From: Candidatus Geothrix odensensis
GTDB lineage: Bacteria > Acidobacteriota > Holophagae > Holophagales > Holophagaceae
Direction: 5' to 3'
Assembly (NCBI GenBank): GCA_016714685.1
Contig: JADKCH010000022.1
Coordinates: 1-49,172, forward strand
Length of the DNA: 49,172 bases
Part shown: piece after piece, positions 9,301 through 17,715 of the stretch
Position numbering within the stretch: the first letter of the stretch is position 1
How the letters are laid out: each line of letters begins with the position of its first letter
Position numbers and translations under genes: made by a program
Notes under the pieces: model-generated
What the model was told of the DNA's origin: nothing
Databases searched by the model: none
What the model saw: only the letters and a program-made list of their open reading frames with translations

Positions 9301-9446
9301 AACTGCGCCGTCCCCTCGGCATCGTGATCGTGGGCGGGCTCATCTTCAGCCAGGTGCTGACCCTCTATACGACGCCGGTCATTTATCTCGCCTTTGACCG
9401 CCTCGCGCGCCGCGTCCGCGGCCTGCGGGCCGCCGCCTCCGAATGA
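6357..9446 (+). CDS. RND efflux pump, inner-membrane subunit 1 (MdtB-like)
   Basis: A proton-driven resistance-nodulation-division transporter of the HAE1 family with 1029 residues and the expected 12 membrane segments and two large periplasmic loops. The TM4 proton-relay pair is in GFVVDDAIVMIEN, and the TM10 lysine is in G-I-V-E-K-N-A-I-M-M-I-D-F. The start is a TTG at 6357, chosen because it follows AAGGGGTGA, lies 4 bp after the adaptor stop, and gives the family N-terminus N-P-S-K-P-F-I-L-R-P. The longer upstream frame overlaps the adaptor gene. Its stop overlaps the ATG of the second pump gene. MdtB and MdtC form a heteromeric pump in Enterobacteria, and the same arrangement is inferred here. 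Confidence 0.92.
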   Translation: MNPSKPFILRPIATSLLMVGLLLVGLLAFRQLPVSALPQVDYPTIQVVTFYPGASPDVMASAITAPLERQFGQLPGLNRMSSTSSGGSSVITLQFVLDLNIDVAEQQVQAAVNAAGTYLPRDLPNPPIYSKINPADSPILTLALTSKTLPLSKVQDFADTRLAQKISQLPGVGLVSISGGQKPAVRIQANPAALAAKGLTLGDIRLAVAQSNVNQAKGSFDGLRQAYAIGANDQLLSSEEYRPLVVAYKNGAPVILSEVALVTDDVENVRLAAWKNTTPAVILNIQRQPGANIIAVVDRVKDLLPQLRASLPAAVELTILTDRTVTIRASVHDVEFELMLTIALVVMVIFLFLRTLAATIIPSVAVPLSLVGTFGVMYLLGYSLNNLTLMALTISTGFVVDDAIVMIENIMRYIEEGESPLQAALKGSEQIGFTILSLTVSLIAVLIPLLFMGDIVGRLFREFAITLSVTILVSAVVSLTLTPMMCAKLLKHTPPEEQGRFYQSSERVFQRIIAFYGRTLTWVLRHQTGTLVVAVATLASTVLLYLVIPKGFFPVQDTGVILGISEAPQTVSFPTMAERQQALSAEILKDPAVESLSSFIGIDGTNTTLNSGRIQINLKPLEDRGLSATEVIRRLQPSLAQVEGIRLYLQPVQDLTVEDRVSRTQYQYTLEDADPKELALWVPRFVDRLATLPELRDVASDQQNSGLQIRVTLDRTTASRLGITPQMLDDALYDAFGQRQISTMFTQLNQYRVVLEARPGQYQRPEDLQNIYVRSASGGSVPLSAFTRIETLTAPLAINHQGQFPTATVSFNLAPDTSLGDAVKAIQRVRQDMDLPPSIKAGFQGTAQAFGASLTNTPLLILAAVLTVYILLGVLYESYIHPITILSTLPSAGVGALLSLMLCRTDFSVIALIGIILLIGIVEKNAIMMIDFALEAERKGGLPPEEAIYQASLLRFRPIIMTTFAALLGGVPLALGSGVGAELRRPLGIVIVGGLIFSQVLTLYTTPVIYLAFDRLARRVRGLRAAASE

Positions 9447-12400
9447 GCATCTCCACGCCCTTCATCCGCCGCCCGGTGGCCACCACGCTGCTGACGGTGG
9501 CGCTGGCCCTGCTCGGCGGCATCGCCTACCAGTTCCTGCCGGTGTCACCCCTGCCCCAGGTGGAGTTCCCCACCATCCAGGTGCAGACGGGCCTGCCCGG
9601 GGCCAGCCCGGAGACCATGGCCTCCTCGGTGGCCACCCCGCTGGAGCGCCAGTTCGGCCGCATCGCCGGCATCACCGAGATGACCTCGGCCTCCCGCCTG
9701 GGCAGCACGGAGATCACCCTGCAGTTCGACCTGGGGCGCAACATCGACGCCGCCGGCCGCGACGTGCAGGCGGCCATCAACGCGGCCCGGGGCGACCTCC
9801 CCGCGAACCTGCCGAACAACCCCTCGTACCGGAAGGTGAACCCCGCCGACTCCCCCATCATGCTGCTGGCCCTCACCTCGACCCTGGTGCCCCGGGAGCA
9901 GATGTACGACGTGGCCTCCTCGGTGCTCCAGCAGAAGCTGTCCCAGATCCAGGGGGTGGGCCAGGTGTTCGTCTGGGGCGGCGCCCTCCCCGCCGTGCGG
10001 GTGGATGTGAACCCGGCCCTGCTGAACGCCCAGGGGCTGGCCCTGGAGGACGTGCGCCTGGCCATCGCCGCGGCCAACCTCAACCGGCCCAAGGGCGACC
10101 TCGCCAGCGGCGGCACCAGCTGGTCCATCACCACCACCGACCAGCTGATGAAGGCGGCGGACTACCAGGGCCTGATCCTCCGCTACCGGCAGGGCAGCGC
10201 CATCCGGCTGTCCGACGTGGCCCAGGTCACCGACTCGGTGGAGAACGTCCGCAACGCCGCCCTGTCCAACGGTGTCCCTGCCATCATCGTGCCGATCTTC
10301 CGCCAGCCGGATGCCAACATCATCGAGACCGTGGACCGGGTGCGGGCCATCCTCCCGCAGCTCCAGGCCTCGCTCCCCCCCGCCATGGAGCTGAAGGTCC
10401 TCATCGACGCCACCCGCACCATCCGGGCCTCGGTGAAGGACGTGCAGCTGGCCATGGCCATCTCCATCGCCCTGGTGATCCTCGTCGTCTTCGTGTTCCT
10501 GCGCAGCGTGCGGTCCACCCTGATCCCCAGCGTGGCCGTGCCCATCTCCCTGATCGGGACCTTCGGGGCCATGTACCTGCTGGGCTACACCATCGACAAC
10601 CTGTCCCTGATGGCCCTCACGGTGGCCACGGGCTTCGTGGTGGACGACGCCATCGTGGTGGTGGAGAACATCACCCGGCACCTCGAGAGCGGCATGACCC
10701 CCATGGAGGCGGCCCTGCACGGCGCCAAGGAGATCGGCTTCACCGTGATCTCCATCAGCATCTCGCTCATCGCGGTGTTCATCCCCATCCTGATGATGGG
10801 CGGCATCGTGGGCCGGCTGTTCCGGGAGTTCGCCGTCACCCTCTCGGTGGCCATCGTGATCTCGATGTTCGTCTCCCTCACGACCACGCCGATGATGTGC
10901 TCGCTGCTGCTCCGCCCCAAGTCGGAGGAGCGGCACGGCCGGATCTTCCAGGCCAGCGAGCGGGCCTTCCTCTGGATCATGGGCCACTACGAGACCTCCC
11001 TGGCCTGGGTGCTGCGCCACCAGCGCTTCACGCTGGCCGTGGCCATCGGCACCGCGGTGGCCACCGTGGCCCTCTACATCGTCATCCCCAAGGGCTTCTT
11101 CCCCCAGCAGGACTCGGGACGCATCACCGGCTCGATCCAGGCGGCCCAGGACATCTCCTTCGGGGGCATGGAAAGGCTGATGACCGAATACGTGGCCATC
11201 GTCCAGGCCGATCCCGCCATCGAGAACGTCACGGCCTTCGTGGGCGGGGGCAACACGGGGCGCATGTTCGCCTCGCTGAAGCCCAACAACCAGCGCAAGG
11301 ACACGGCGGACCAGATCATCGCCCGCCTGCGGGGCCGCACCGCCCACATCGCCGGGGGCACCCTCTTCATGCAGCCGATCCAGGACCTGCGCCTCGGCGG
11401 GCGACCCTCCAGCGCCCAGTACCAGTACACCCTCCAGGGGGACGACGCCCGGGAGCTGTTCGAGTGGGCGCCGAAGGTGCTCCAGAAGCTCCGCTCCGTC
11501 CCCCAGGTGACCGACGTGAACTCCGACCTGCAGAACAAGGGCCTGGAGGCCTCCCTGGTCATCGACCGCGCCACGGCGTCCCGCCTGGGCGTCACCCCCC
11601 AGGCCATCGACAGCACCCTCTACGACGCCTTCGGCCAGCGCTTCGTCTCCACCATCTACACGGCCCTGAACCAGTACCACGTGGTCATGGAGGTGGACAC
11701 CCCCTTCATGCGCACGCCCGACGGACTGCGCCACAGCTATGTGCGCTCGACCTCGGGCAGGCTGGTGCCCCTCAGCGCCTTCACCCGGGTGGAACGGCGC
11801 AACACCGCCCTGTCCGTGAACCACCAGGGCCAGCTGCCCTCCGTGACCCTGTCGTTCAACCTGCCCCTGGGCGTGGCCCTGGGCGACGCCGTGGCCGCCA
11901 TCGACAAGGCCCAGGAGGAGATCCACCTGCCGGGGACCCTGCGGGGCAGCTACATGGGCACCGCCCAGGCCTTCAAGGCTTCCCTCGCCAACCAGCCCCT
12001 CCTGGTGGTGGCCGCGCTGCTGGTGGTCTACATCGTGCTTGGGATGCTCTACGAGAGCCTCATCCACCCCCTGACCATCCTGTCCACCCTGCCCTCGGCG
12101 GGCGTGGGCGCGCTGCTGGCCCTGCTGGCCGTGCGCACCGAGCTGAGCGTCATCGCCTTCATCGGCATCATCCTGCTCATCGGCATCGTGAAGAAGAACG
12201 CCATCCTGATGATCGATTTCGCCATCGAGGTCGAGCGCCGCGAAGGCCTCACCCCCGAGAAGGCCATCTTCCAGGCCTGCCTGCTGCGCTTCCGTCCCAT
12301 CACCATGACCACCCTGGCCGCCATGCTGGGCGGGCTGCCGCTGGCCATCGGCATGGGCACCGGCTCCGAGCTGCGGCAGCCCCTGGGCATCGCCATCGTG

Positions 12401-12535
12401 GGCGGGCTGCTGTTCAGCCAGCTGCTGACCCTCTACACCACCCCCGTCGTCTACCTCTACATGGACCGGGCCCAGCTGCGGTGGGCGCGGTGGCGGGCCA
12501 GCCGACGCGTCCTCGATCTCCTCTCCGAGGAGTGA
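9443..12535 (+). CDS. RND efflux pump, inner-membrane subunit 2 (MdtC-like)
   Basis: Second HAE1-family RND transporter of the operon, 1030 residues, translationally coupled to the first through an ATGA overlap. The N-terminus is S-T-P-F-I-R-R-P-V-A-T-T-L-L. The TM4 aspartates are in GFVVDDAIVVVEN and the TM10 lysine in G-I-V-K-K-N-A-I-L-M-I-D-F. It is similar to its neighbour over its whole length, so the pair arose by tandem duplication, as in MdtB/MdtC. No outer-membrane TolC-type gene follows; the system must borrow one from elsewhere. Probable substrates are amphipathic compounds such as bile salts, novobiocin-like drugs or phenolics, but this is family knowledge only. Confidence 0.92.
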   Translation: MSISTPFIRRPVATTLLTVALALLGGIAYQFLPVSPLPQVEFPTIQVQTGLPGASPETMASSVATPLERQFGRIAGITEMTSASRLGSTEITLQFDLGRNIDAAGRDVQAAINAARGDLPANLPNNPSYRKVNPADSPIMLLALTSTLVPREQMYDVASSVLQQKLSQIQGVGQVFVWGGALPAVRVDVNPALLNAQGLALEDVRLAIAAANLNRPKGDLASGGTSWSITTTDQLMKAADYQGLILRYRQGSAIRLSDVAQVTDSVENVRNAALSNGVPAIIVPIFRQPDANIIETVDRVRAILPQLQASLPPAMELKVLIDATRTIRASVKDVQLAMAISIALVILVVFVFLRSVRSTLIPSVAVPISLIGTFGAMYLLGYTIDNLSLMALTVATGFVVDDAIVVVENITRHLESGMTPMEAALHGAKEIGFTVISISISLIAVFIPILMMGGIVGRLFREFAVTLSVAIVISMFVSLTTTPMMCSLLLRPKSEERHGRIFQASERAFLWIMGHYETSLAWVLRHQRFTLAVAIGTAVATVALYIVIPKGFFPQQDSGRITGSIQAAQDISFGGMERLMTEYVAIVQADPAIENVTAFVGGGNTGRMFASLKPNNQRKDTADQIIARLRGRTAHIAGGTLFMQPIQDLRLGGRPSSAQYQYTLQGDDARELFEWAPKVLQKLRSVPQVTDVNSDLQNKGLEASLVIDRATASRLGVTPQAIDSTLYDAFGQRFVSTIYTALNQYHVVMEVDTPFMRTPDGLRHSYVRSTSGRLVPLSAFTRVERRNTALSVNHQGQLPSVTLSFNLPLGVALGDAVAAIDKAQEEIHLPGTLRGSYMGTAQAFKASLANQPLLVVAALLVVYIVLGMLYESLIHPLTILSTLPSAGVGALLALLAVRTELSVIAFIGIILLIGIVKKNAILMIDFAIEVERREGLTPEKAIFQACLLRFRPITMTTLAAMLGGLPLAIGMGTGSELRQPLGIAIVGGLLFSQLLTLYTTPVVYLYMDRAQLRWARWRASRRVLDLLSEE

Positions 12536-12542
12536 GGCCACC

Positions 12543-13385
12543 ATGGCGCCTAGCGACTGGTCCTCGGAGGCGCCCCGGCCGTCCCGCCGGCGCGGGTCGC
12601 TGCTCCTGAAGGTGGCGCTGGGGCTCCTGGCCATTCCGATCGCGGTGATCTTGTTCCTCTCGGGCCAGTCGAAGGCGGTGGAGGCCCGGGCCTGGTCCGT
12701 GATCCGCAAGATCGCCCTGCGGCTGCAGACCGACGAGGAGACCCGGCGGCTCTACCGGGCCAACCCCGCCCTGGCCCGGGTCTACCGCGATGAGCAGGCC
12801 TTCCTCGAACGCGTACAGGCCCACCGCGGCCAGCTCAGCGGCCTGCCGCACCTGCCGCCCTCCGCCGACCGCTACGAGTGCTTTGCCGGGCCCAACGGCT
12901 TCCGGGCCTCCCTGCAGGGCTCCGGCGGGGTCTGGACCACCTTCGAGGTGCGGCAGGACATCCTCCTCGAGAAAGTGCCGGGAGAGGGCGTCCTCCGCCT
13001 GGAGTTCTCGCCCACCAAGGAGGCCGGCGGCCGCGAGCGGCGGGCCCAGCGGAAGGCCCGGGCCCAGGCCGACTGGCAGCGCTACCGGGAGCTCTGCGGG
13101 CGGCTGGCCACGGACGAGGGCACCCGCTTGCTCTGGCAGCAGGAGCCCGGCCTCCACCGGGACTTTCCGGAGGCTGGGGCCCTGCTGGCCCTCGCCGGAA
13201 AAGTCAGGCCCCACCTCCCCGCGCTGCCGGAGATGCCGGGGCTCTTCAGGGGGCGCGTGAACCGGCAGGTGCTGAACGGAAGCTCGGGCGAGACCGTCCG
13301 CCTGGGCTACGCCTTCCCGTGCGGCACCCTCACCGTGACCTGGTCGGAGGGGAGGCTCAGCGGCCTGGACCTCGCGCCCCGGTGA
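12543..13385 (+). CDS. Hypothetical single-pass membrane protein with an internal duplication
   Basis: I do not recognise this family. The 280-residue protein has a basic N-terminus, one membrane segment (about residues 20-40) and a C-terminal part outside the membrane made of two similar halves (about 57-155 and 183-276). Each half starts with a helical stretch of pattern RLxTDExTRxLxxxxPxLxR, runs to an LP-rich turn (SGLPHLP; PALPEMP), and then has a beta-rich stretch with L-x-G-S-x-G and a G-x-L-x-x-x-x-x element. The ATG follows GAGG five bases upstream and lies 7 bp after the second pump gene. It may therefore be co-transcribed with the efflux system as an accessory protein, but no function can be assigned. 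Confidence 0.75.
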   Translation: MAPSDWSSEAPRPSRRRGSLLLKVALGLLAIPIAVILFLSGQSKAVEARAWSVIRKIALRLQTDEETRRLYRANPALARVYRDEQAFLERVQAHRGQLSGLPHLPPSADRYECFAGPNGFRASLQGSGGVWTTFEVRQDILLEKVPGEGVLRLEFSPTKEAGGRERRAQRKARAQADWQRYRELCGRLATDEGTRLLWQQEPGLHRDFPEAGALLALAGKVRPHLPALPEMPGLFRGRVNRQVLNGSSGETVRLGYAFPCGTLTVTWSEGRLSGLDLAPR

Positions 13386-13443
13386 CCCGGGGCCCAGTCC
13401 CGCCGCTTGAGCCCGGGCCCCCCGGATGCGATCCTGGAAGGCT

Positions 13444-15414
13444 ATGAAACTCGATCGGCTCGGCGACTTCCAACGCACCCACCGCAACGGCGACCTGCGC
13501 CTCGACCACGCAGGGCAGACCGTGCGCCTGCTCGGCTGGTGCCGCCGGGTGCGCAACCTCGGCTCCCTGGTCTTCCTGGACCTGCGCGACCGCTGGGGCC
13601 TGGTGCAGCTGGTGGCCAACGAGGAGACCGCAGATCCCGAGCTGCTGGCCAAGCTCAAGGCCGTGCGCAGCGAGTACGTGCTGGCGGCCGAAGGCGTGGT
13701 GGCCGAGCGCGAGAGCAAGAACCCCAACATGGCCACGGGCGATGTCGAGATCCGCCTCACGGGCCTGCGCATCCTCAACACCGCCGCCACCCTGCCCTTC
13801 CCCCTGGAGGACGAGGGCGTGGGCGAGGACCTGCGCCTCACCTACCGCTTTCTCGACCTGCGCCGGGAGCAGCTGCAGCGCAACATGATCCTGCGCAGCG
13901 AGACCTCCAACCTCATCCGGAACTACTTCCGGAAGCACGACTTCGTCGAGTTCGAGACGCCCATCCTCGGCAAGTCCACGCCCGAAGGCGCCCGGGACTA
14001 CCTGGTGCCCAGCCGCGTGCACGCCGGCGAGTTCTTCGCCCTGCCGCAGAGCCCCCAGCTCTACAAGCAGATGCTCCAGGTCTCGGGCTTCGAGCGCTAC
14101 GTGCAGATCTGCCGCTGCTTCCGGGACGAGGACCTGCGCGCCGACCGCCAGCCCGAGTTCACCCAGGTGGACGTGGAGATGAGCTTCGTGCGCCAGGAGG
14201 ATGTCCAGGGCCTCATCGAGGGCCTGATGGTGGAGCTGTGCCCCCTGGTGGGCCAGCACCCCGTGGCCCCCTTCCCGCGCCTGACCTACAAGGACGCCAT
14301 GGAGTGGTACGGCTCCGACAAGCCCGATCTCCGCTGCAAGGTCAAGATCCAGGATGTGACGGGCCTCTTCGCCGGCAGCGAGTTCAACCTGTTCCGCGCC
14401 GCCGCCGACTCCCAGGGCCAGCGCCGGGTGCGCGGCCTCTTCCTGCCGGGCGAGGCCGCCGGGGCCTACAGCCGCAAGCAGCTCGACGAGCTGCAGGAGA
14501 CGGCCAAGCAGCTGGGCGCCGGGGGCCTGCCCTATGCCAAGTGGGGCAAGGATGGCCTGGCCTCCAGCTTCAAGAAGTTCATCACCCCCGAGCTCGAGGC
14601 CGAGCTGAAGGCGACCCTGGGCGTCCAGGGCGAGGGCCTGGCCATCTTCGCCGTGGGCACCGATGACCAGACCTCCCGGGTGCTGGGCGACCTGCGCCTG
14701 CGGCTGGCCAGGGCCTTCGGCCTGATGGATCAATCCGCCTTCGAGTTCCTGTGGGTGGTGGACTTCCCCCTCCTCCAGTGGGACGAGGACGACCAGCGCT
14801 TCGTGGCCTGCCACCACCCCTTCACCAGCCCCCATCCGGACGACCTGGACCTGCTGCAAACCAACCCCGGCGCCTGCCGCGCCGTGGCCTACGACCTGGT
14901 GCTCAACGGCTACGAGCTGGGCGGCGGCAGCATCCGCATCCACGACGCCGAGACCCAGAGCCTCATGTTCCGCACCATCGGCATCAGCGAGGCCGAGGCC
15001 CGCGCGAAGTTCGGCTACCTGCTCGACGCCCTGGCCTTCGGCGCCCCGCCCCACGGCGGCCTGGCCCTGGGCCTGGATCGCCTCGTCATGCTGCTGGCCG
15101 GCGAGGACAACATCCGCGAGGTCATCGCCTTCCCCAAGACCGCCCAGGCCCGCTGCCTCATGACGGACGCCCCCAGCCCCGTGGACGAGCGCCAGCTGCG
15201 CGACCTGCACCTGCTGCAGGACTCGAAGCAGACCTACCGGGTGGGCGCCGTGTTCTTCGAGAGCGCCGAGGGTGGCAACGCGGACCTGCGCGGGCAGGCC
15301 CTGCAGCAACTCAGCCAGCTCACCCCCCGCCAGACCCAGGGCCTCGTCACCCTCGACGGGCAGGGCCAGATCCTGGATGCCCAGACCCTGAGCGGACCCA
15401 CCTTCGAGTTCTGA
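13444..15414 (+). CDS. aspS: Aspartyl-tRNA synthetase with a C-terminal extension
   Basis: Class IIb synthetase that charges tRNA-Asp. The order is the N-terminal OB anticodon-binding domain (residues 10-110), motif 1, motif 2 (FRDEDLRADRQPEFTQVDVE), the bacterial GAD insertion (about 290-420), and motif 3 (GLALGLDRLVMLLAGEDNIR). The OB domain reads R-N-L-G-S-L-V-F, with leucine where non-discriminating enzymes usually have histidine. This fits a strictly aspartate-specific enzyme, and asnS is also present in the window. The ATG at 13444 is chosen for the adjacent GGAAGG. At 656 residues it is longer than the usual about 590: some 65 residues follow the normal end after E-R-Q-L-R-D-L-H, with no domain I recognise. 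Confidence 0.93.
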   Translation: MKLDRLGDFQRTHRNGDLRLDHAGQTVRLLGWCRRVRNLGSLVFLDLRDRWGLVQLVANEETADPELLAKLKAVRSEYVLAAEGVVAERESKNPNMATGDVEIRLTGLRILNTAATLPFPLEDEGVGEDLRLTYRFLDLRREQLQRNMILRSETSNLIRNYFRKHDFVEFETPILGKSTPEGARDYLVPSRVHAGEFFALPQSPQLYKQMLQVSGFERYVQICRCFRDEDLRADRQPEFTQVDVEMSFVRQEDVQGLIEGLMVELCPLVGQHPVAPFPRLTYKDAMEWYGSDKPDLRCKVKIQDVTGLFAGSEFNLFRAAADSQGQRRVRGLFLPGEAAGAYSRKQLDELQETAKQLGAGGLPYAKWGKDGLASSFKKFITPELEAELKATLGVQGEGLAIFAVGTDDQTSRVLGDLRLRLARAFGLMDQSAFEFLWVVDFPLLQWDEDDQRFVACHHPFTSPHPDDLDLLQTNPGACRAVAYDLVLNGYELGGGSIRIHDAETQSLMFRTIGISEAEARAKFGYLLDALAFGAPPHGGLALGLDRLVMLLAGEDNIREVIAFPKTAQARCLMTDAPSPVDERQLRDLHLLQDSKQTYRVGAVFFESAEGGNADLRGQALQQLSQLTPRQTQGLVTLDGQGQILDAQTLSGPTFEF

Positions 15415-15438
15415 GATCCACTTGCCGCAAGGAACCCC

Positions 15439-16002
15439 ATGACCACGCCCGGAAAGCCCCCCAAGAAGGTCAAAGAGAAGCGGCAGACCCCGGCGGAACG
15501 CCAGGAGGCCATGCGCTACAACCACATGATGTACGGCCCCACCGCCGGCGAGCTGCGCCCCGCCGCCAAGAAGGTCAACTACGGCGCCGCCTACCTCAGC
15601 CACCCCAAGTTCCAGAGCCTGATGACCGCCCTCAAGAAGGGCACGGCCTTCACCTTCGACATCACCGACAAGGGCAAGGTCTGCGCCATCGCCACCGACG
15701 GCGCCCACATCTCCTTCGACGGCAAAGTGATCTTCTACTCTCGGGCCCTGAACAAGCACGAGGACAACCTGCTGCTGGACCGCGAAGTCACCGTCCAGCT
15801 CCAGACCATTGACGCCCTGGTGCACCTGGTCTTCGCCGTCGTCCGCGCCCTCCCCGAGCTGGGCCCAGCCCCCTTCTCCTACCAGGCCCGCCAGTTCTTC
15901 CTCGGCGCCGAAACCCTCGAAGGCGGCATCCCCACCCAGGGCCCGAACCTGCTGCTGGGCTCGTTCAAGCACAGCAAGGTTATCGATAAGGGCCGCAAGT
16001 AA
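15439..16002 (+). CDS. Hypothetical protein, 187 residues
   Basis: Unrecognised. The ORF has a good Shine-Dalgarno (AAGGAA) and typical codon use, and starts 24 bp after aspS on the same strand, so it is very likely a real gene. The first 25 residues are basic and probably disordered (G-K-P-P-K-K-V-K-E-K-R). The rest looks like one soluble alpha/beta domain with a central part of alternating strands (T-F-D-I-T-D-K-G-K-V-C-A-I-A-T-D-G) and a hydrophobic helix (D-A-L-V-H-L-V-F-A-V-V-R-A-L). There are no signal peptide, membrane segments or obvious catalytic motif. It ends just before a decayed SprT-like fragment. Confidence 0.7.
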   Translation: MTTPGKPPKKVKEKRQTPAERQEAMRYNHMMYGPTAGELRPAAKKVNYGAAYLSHPKFQSLMTALKKGTAFTFDITDKGKVCAIATDGAHISFDGKVIFYSRALNKHEDNLLLDREVTVQLQTIDALVHLVFAVVRALPELGPAPFSYQARQFFLGAETLEGGIPTQGPNLLLGSFKHSKVIDKGRK

Positions 16003-16010
16003 TCGGAACC

Positions 16011-16200
16011 ATGCCCCTCACCCTCCGTCACATGACCCAGGCCCTCCTCCACGAGGCGAGTTGGGACATCGCATCGGCACCGGTCATCGGATCGTCTCGC
16101 ATGGCGTACCGCACGAGGCTTTCTGTTATGTAAAGGTGGCGATGGTGGTAGCACCTGGAGACCCGCCTCCTGGAACGAGGATCAAACCTGAGATCGGCTA
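16011..16200 (+). pseudogene. Decayed 5' fragment of a SprT-like metallopeptidase gene
   Basis: The bases from the ATG at 16011 align with the start of the intact SprT-like gene at 17716. By hand, 84 of the first 120 positions match without gaps, and both read L-T-L-R-H near the start and P-V-I, then S-x-R-M-A further on. The copy then hits a TAA at about codon 41. A short later match (CCTGAGATC at 16187 against CCGGAGATC at 17863) is the last trace. No HExxH-coding part remains. The fragment abuts the 3' end of the antisense kelch gene, which seems to have replaced the rest of it. Confidence 0.7.
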
Positions 16201-17406
16201 TTGGTAGACAAGCCGTTCGCAAGTGCTGAGGGAAACCTGACCATAACCCGAGCCCGGTTGGTAGTTATATCCCCCGACAATCAGGAAGCTCCCATCACCA
16301 AGTGGAGTGAGCGTATGGCAAGTCCTCGGCACTCTCAGCTTTGCTGGTAGTAAAGAGGTTTTCATGGTTGAGAGATCCAGCACATCTATGTCAGACAGGT
16401 AGGATGTCGGCGCGTACCCTGTAAAGGTCTCCCCTGCCACAAACCCAACTGTGCCATCAGGGAAGATCATAGTCTGATGCCCCATCCGGGGTTTGCTCAT
16501 TTTGACACTCGAAATACCAGAACCCAAATGTGCGTAGTCGATGATGCTGATCGTATCGCCGATGCCCCGAAATTGATTAAAACCACCCCCGGCGACCACT
16601 TTCCCAGATGGAACATTCACTGCAGAATTTCCAGAGAATGCGCGAGGCAATGTCCCTCCCGCTGAGGGATTAGGTTGGCTTCCATCTGTGGCGTAGAGGT
16701 ATGCCGAGTCTAGTTGATGCCAACTACCCAATCCGTTCTCGCCACCCATGAGAATAAAGTGGGAGGAATCGATGGGCACCAACGAAGCGTTAATCTCGAG
16801 TTCATTAAGGTAAAAATCAGGTTGGGAGGTCCCGCTGACTGGATCGAAAATCTCAGTTCTATAAGTCTCGCTTGTAATGGGTGAATTCGAATCAAACCCT
16901 CCCACCACTTGGATCTTGCCGTCCTGCCTGAGAAAAGCCTGGCCGCCCGCGCGTTCTTGAAGCAAGGATCCAATCACATGGAAACTCTTCGTAGCGGGAT
17001 CCCACTCTTCTACAGCCAGAAGACCGGTCACGCCTCTACCATTTACATAGTCCCAACCACCGAGCACGATGACCTTCCCATTTGGCAGCAGCACCGCGGA
17101 GTGTCTAAGACGCCGATTCACCAAATTCCCGGCAGGCGACCAGGTTTGAGTAGCCGGGTCGTAAAGTTCAGCAGCGGCCACTCCGTTGGGGAATTCATTA
17201 CCCTGTGTCTCTCCGCCAACAACCAGAACTCTGCCATCTTGAAGCAGTGTGGCTGTGTGCATATCCCGTGCTTGGGACAACTCACCGGTAACCTTGACGA
17301 TCCAATAATGCTCAACGGGAAGCGGAGGATATGCTCCAACCCCTCCACCACTGCAAGAGATAACCAACGGTAGAATCATGGAGAAAATGAGGATTCCGAA
17401 CTTCAT
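16198..17406 (-). CDS. Kelch-repeat lipoprotein
   Basis: A 402-residue exported protein with a lipoprotein signal (M-K-F-G-I-L-I-F-S-M-I-L-P-L-V-I-S, then Cys18). A beta-propeller follows with about seven kelch motifs, each with a D/N-G-x-hhh-h-x-G-G turn: DGRVLVVGG, NGKVIVLGG, DGKIQVVGG, HFILMGG, SGKVVAGGG, DGTVGFVAG and DGSFLIVGG. Such propellers bind proteins or glycans at the cell surface; the partner is unknown. The frame extends 45 codons upstream, but the ATG at 17406 is chosen because GGAGG precedes it and the lipobox then fits. The gene is visibly richer in A/T than its neighbours and lies antisense between two copies of a SprT-like gene, which suggests acquisition. Confidence 0.82.
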   Translation of the reverse strand: MKFGILIFSMILPLVISCSGGGVGAYPPLPVEHYWIVKVTGELSQARDMHTATLLQDGRVLVVGGETQGNEFPNGVAAAELYDPATQTWSPAGNLVNRRLRHSAVLLPNGKVIVLGGWDYVNGRGVTGLLAVEEWDPATKSFHVIGSLLQERAGGQAFLRQDGKIQVVGGFDSNSPITSETYRTEIFDPVSGTSQPDFYLNELEINASLVPIDSSHFILMGGENGLGSWHQLDSAYLYATDGSQPNPSAGGTLPRAFSGNSAVNVPSGKVVAGGGFNQFRGIGDTISIIDYAHLGSGISSVKMSKPRMGHQTMIFPDGTVGFVAGETFTGYAPTSYLSDIDVLDLSTMKTSLLPAKLRVPRTCHTLTPLGDGSFLIVGGYNYQPGSGYGQVSLSTCERLVYQ

Positions 17407-17715
17407 TAATGAGGCCTCCTTGGGTTCGCGGATGGTTGATATTACCCGTGGATGGGTACCCAGATCGGCCCCTAAATCCATGAATCCAAGGTACGCCATA
17501 CCCCTAGAACACACTGTTTTTGGCTCATACCCCAAAAGCACCCTATTTGTGCCATTCTTCCCACCGAGTTCGTTCGGTCCGCAAAAAGCAGGGTCCTTGA
17601 TGAGGTCACCAGGTCGCCCGCCCTCGTGACCTCAATGACAGAACTAGCGAGAGGATCACATCTAGGCTGGTCCAACCACGCAGGAAACTGCGAAACGTAC
17701 CCCAAACTGGAAGGT
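17407..17715. other. Divergent intergenic region with a 9-bp inverted repeat
   Basis: This 309-bp region separates the kelch lipoprotein (minus) from the SprT-like gene (plus) and holds no convincing gene. It is less GC-rich than the flanks. A perfect inverted repeat TGAGGTCAC / GTGACCTCA lies at 17601-17609 and 17626-17634 with a 16-base loop, about 80 bp before the SprT-like ATG. It could be an operator or the end of an upstream transcript. A smaller hairpin, ACCGA-GTTCGT-TCGGT, lies just before it. GGGGTATG occurs twice on the minus strand upstream of the kelch gene. No clear -35/-10 pair was identified. Confidence 0.5.

Noticed and set aside
16028..16222. Minus-strand 64-codon ORF upstream of the kelch gene
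   Set aside because: It is the complement of the decayed SprT-like fragment and overlaps the kelch 3' end; no independent support.
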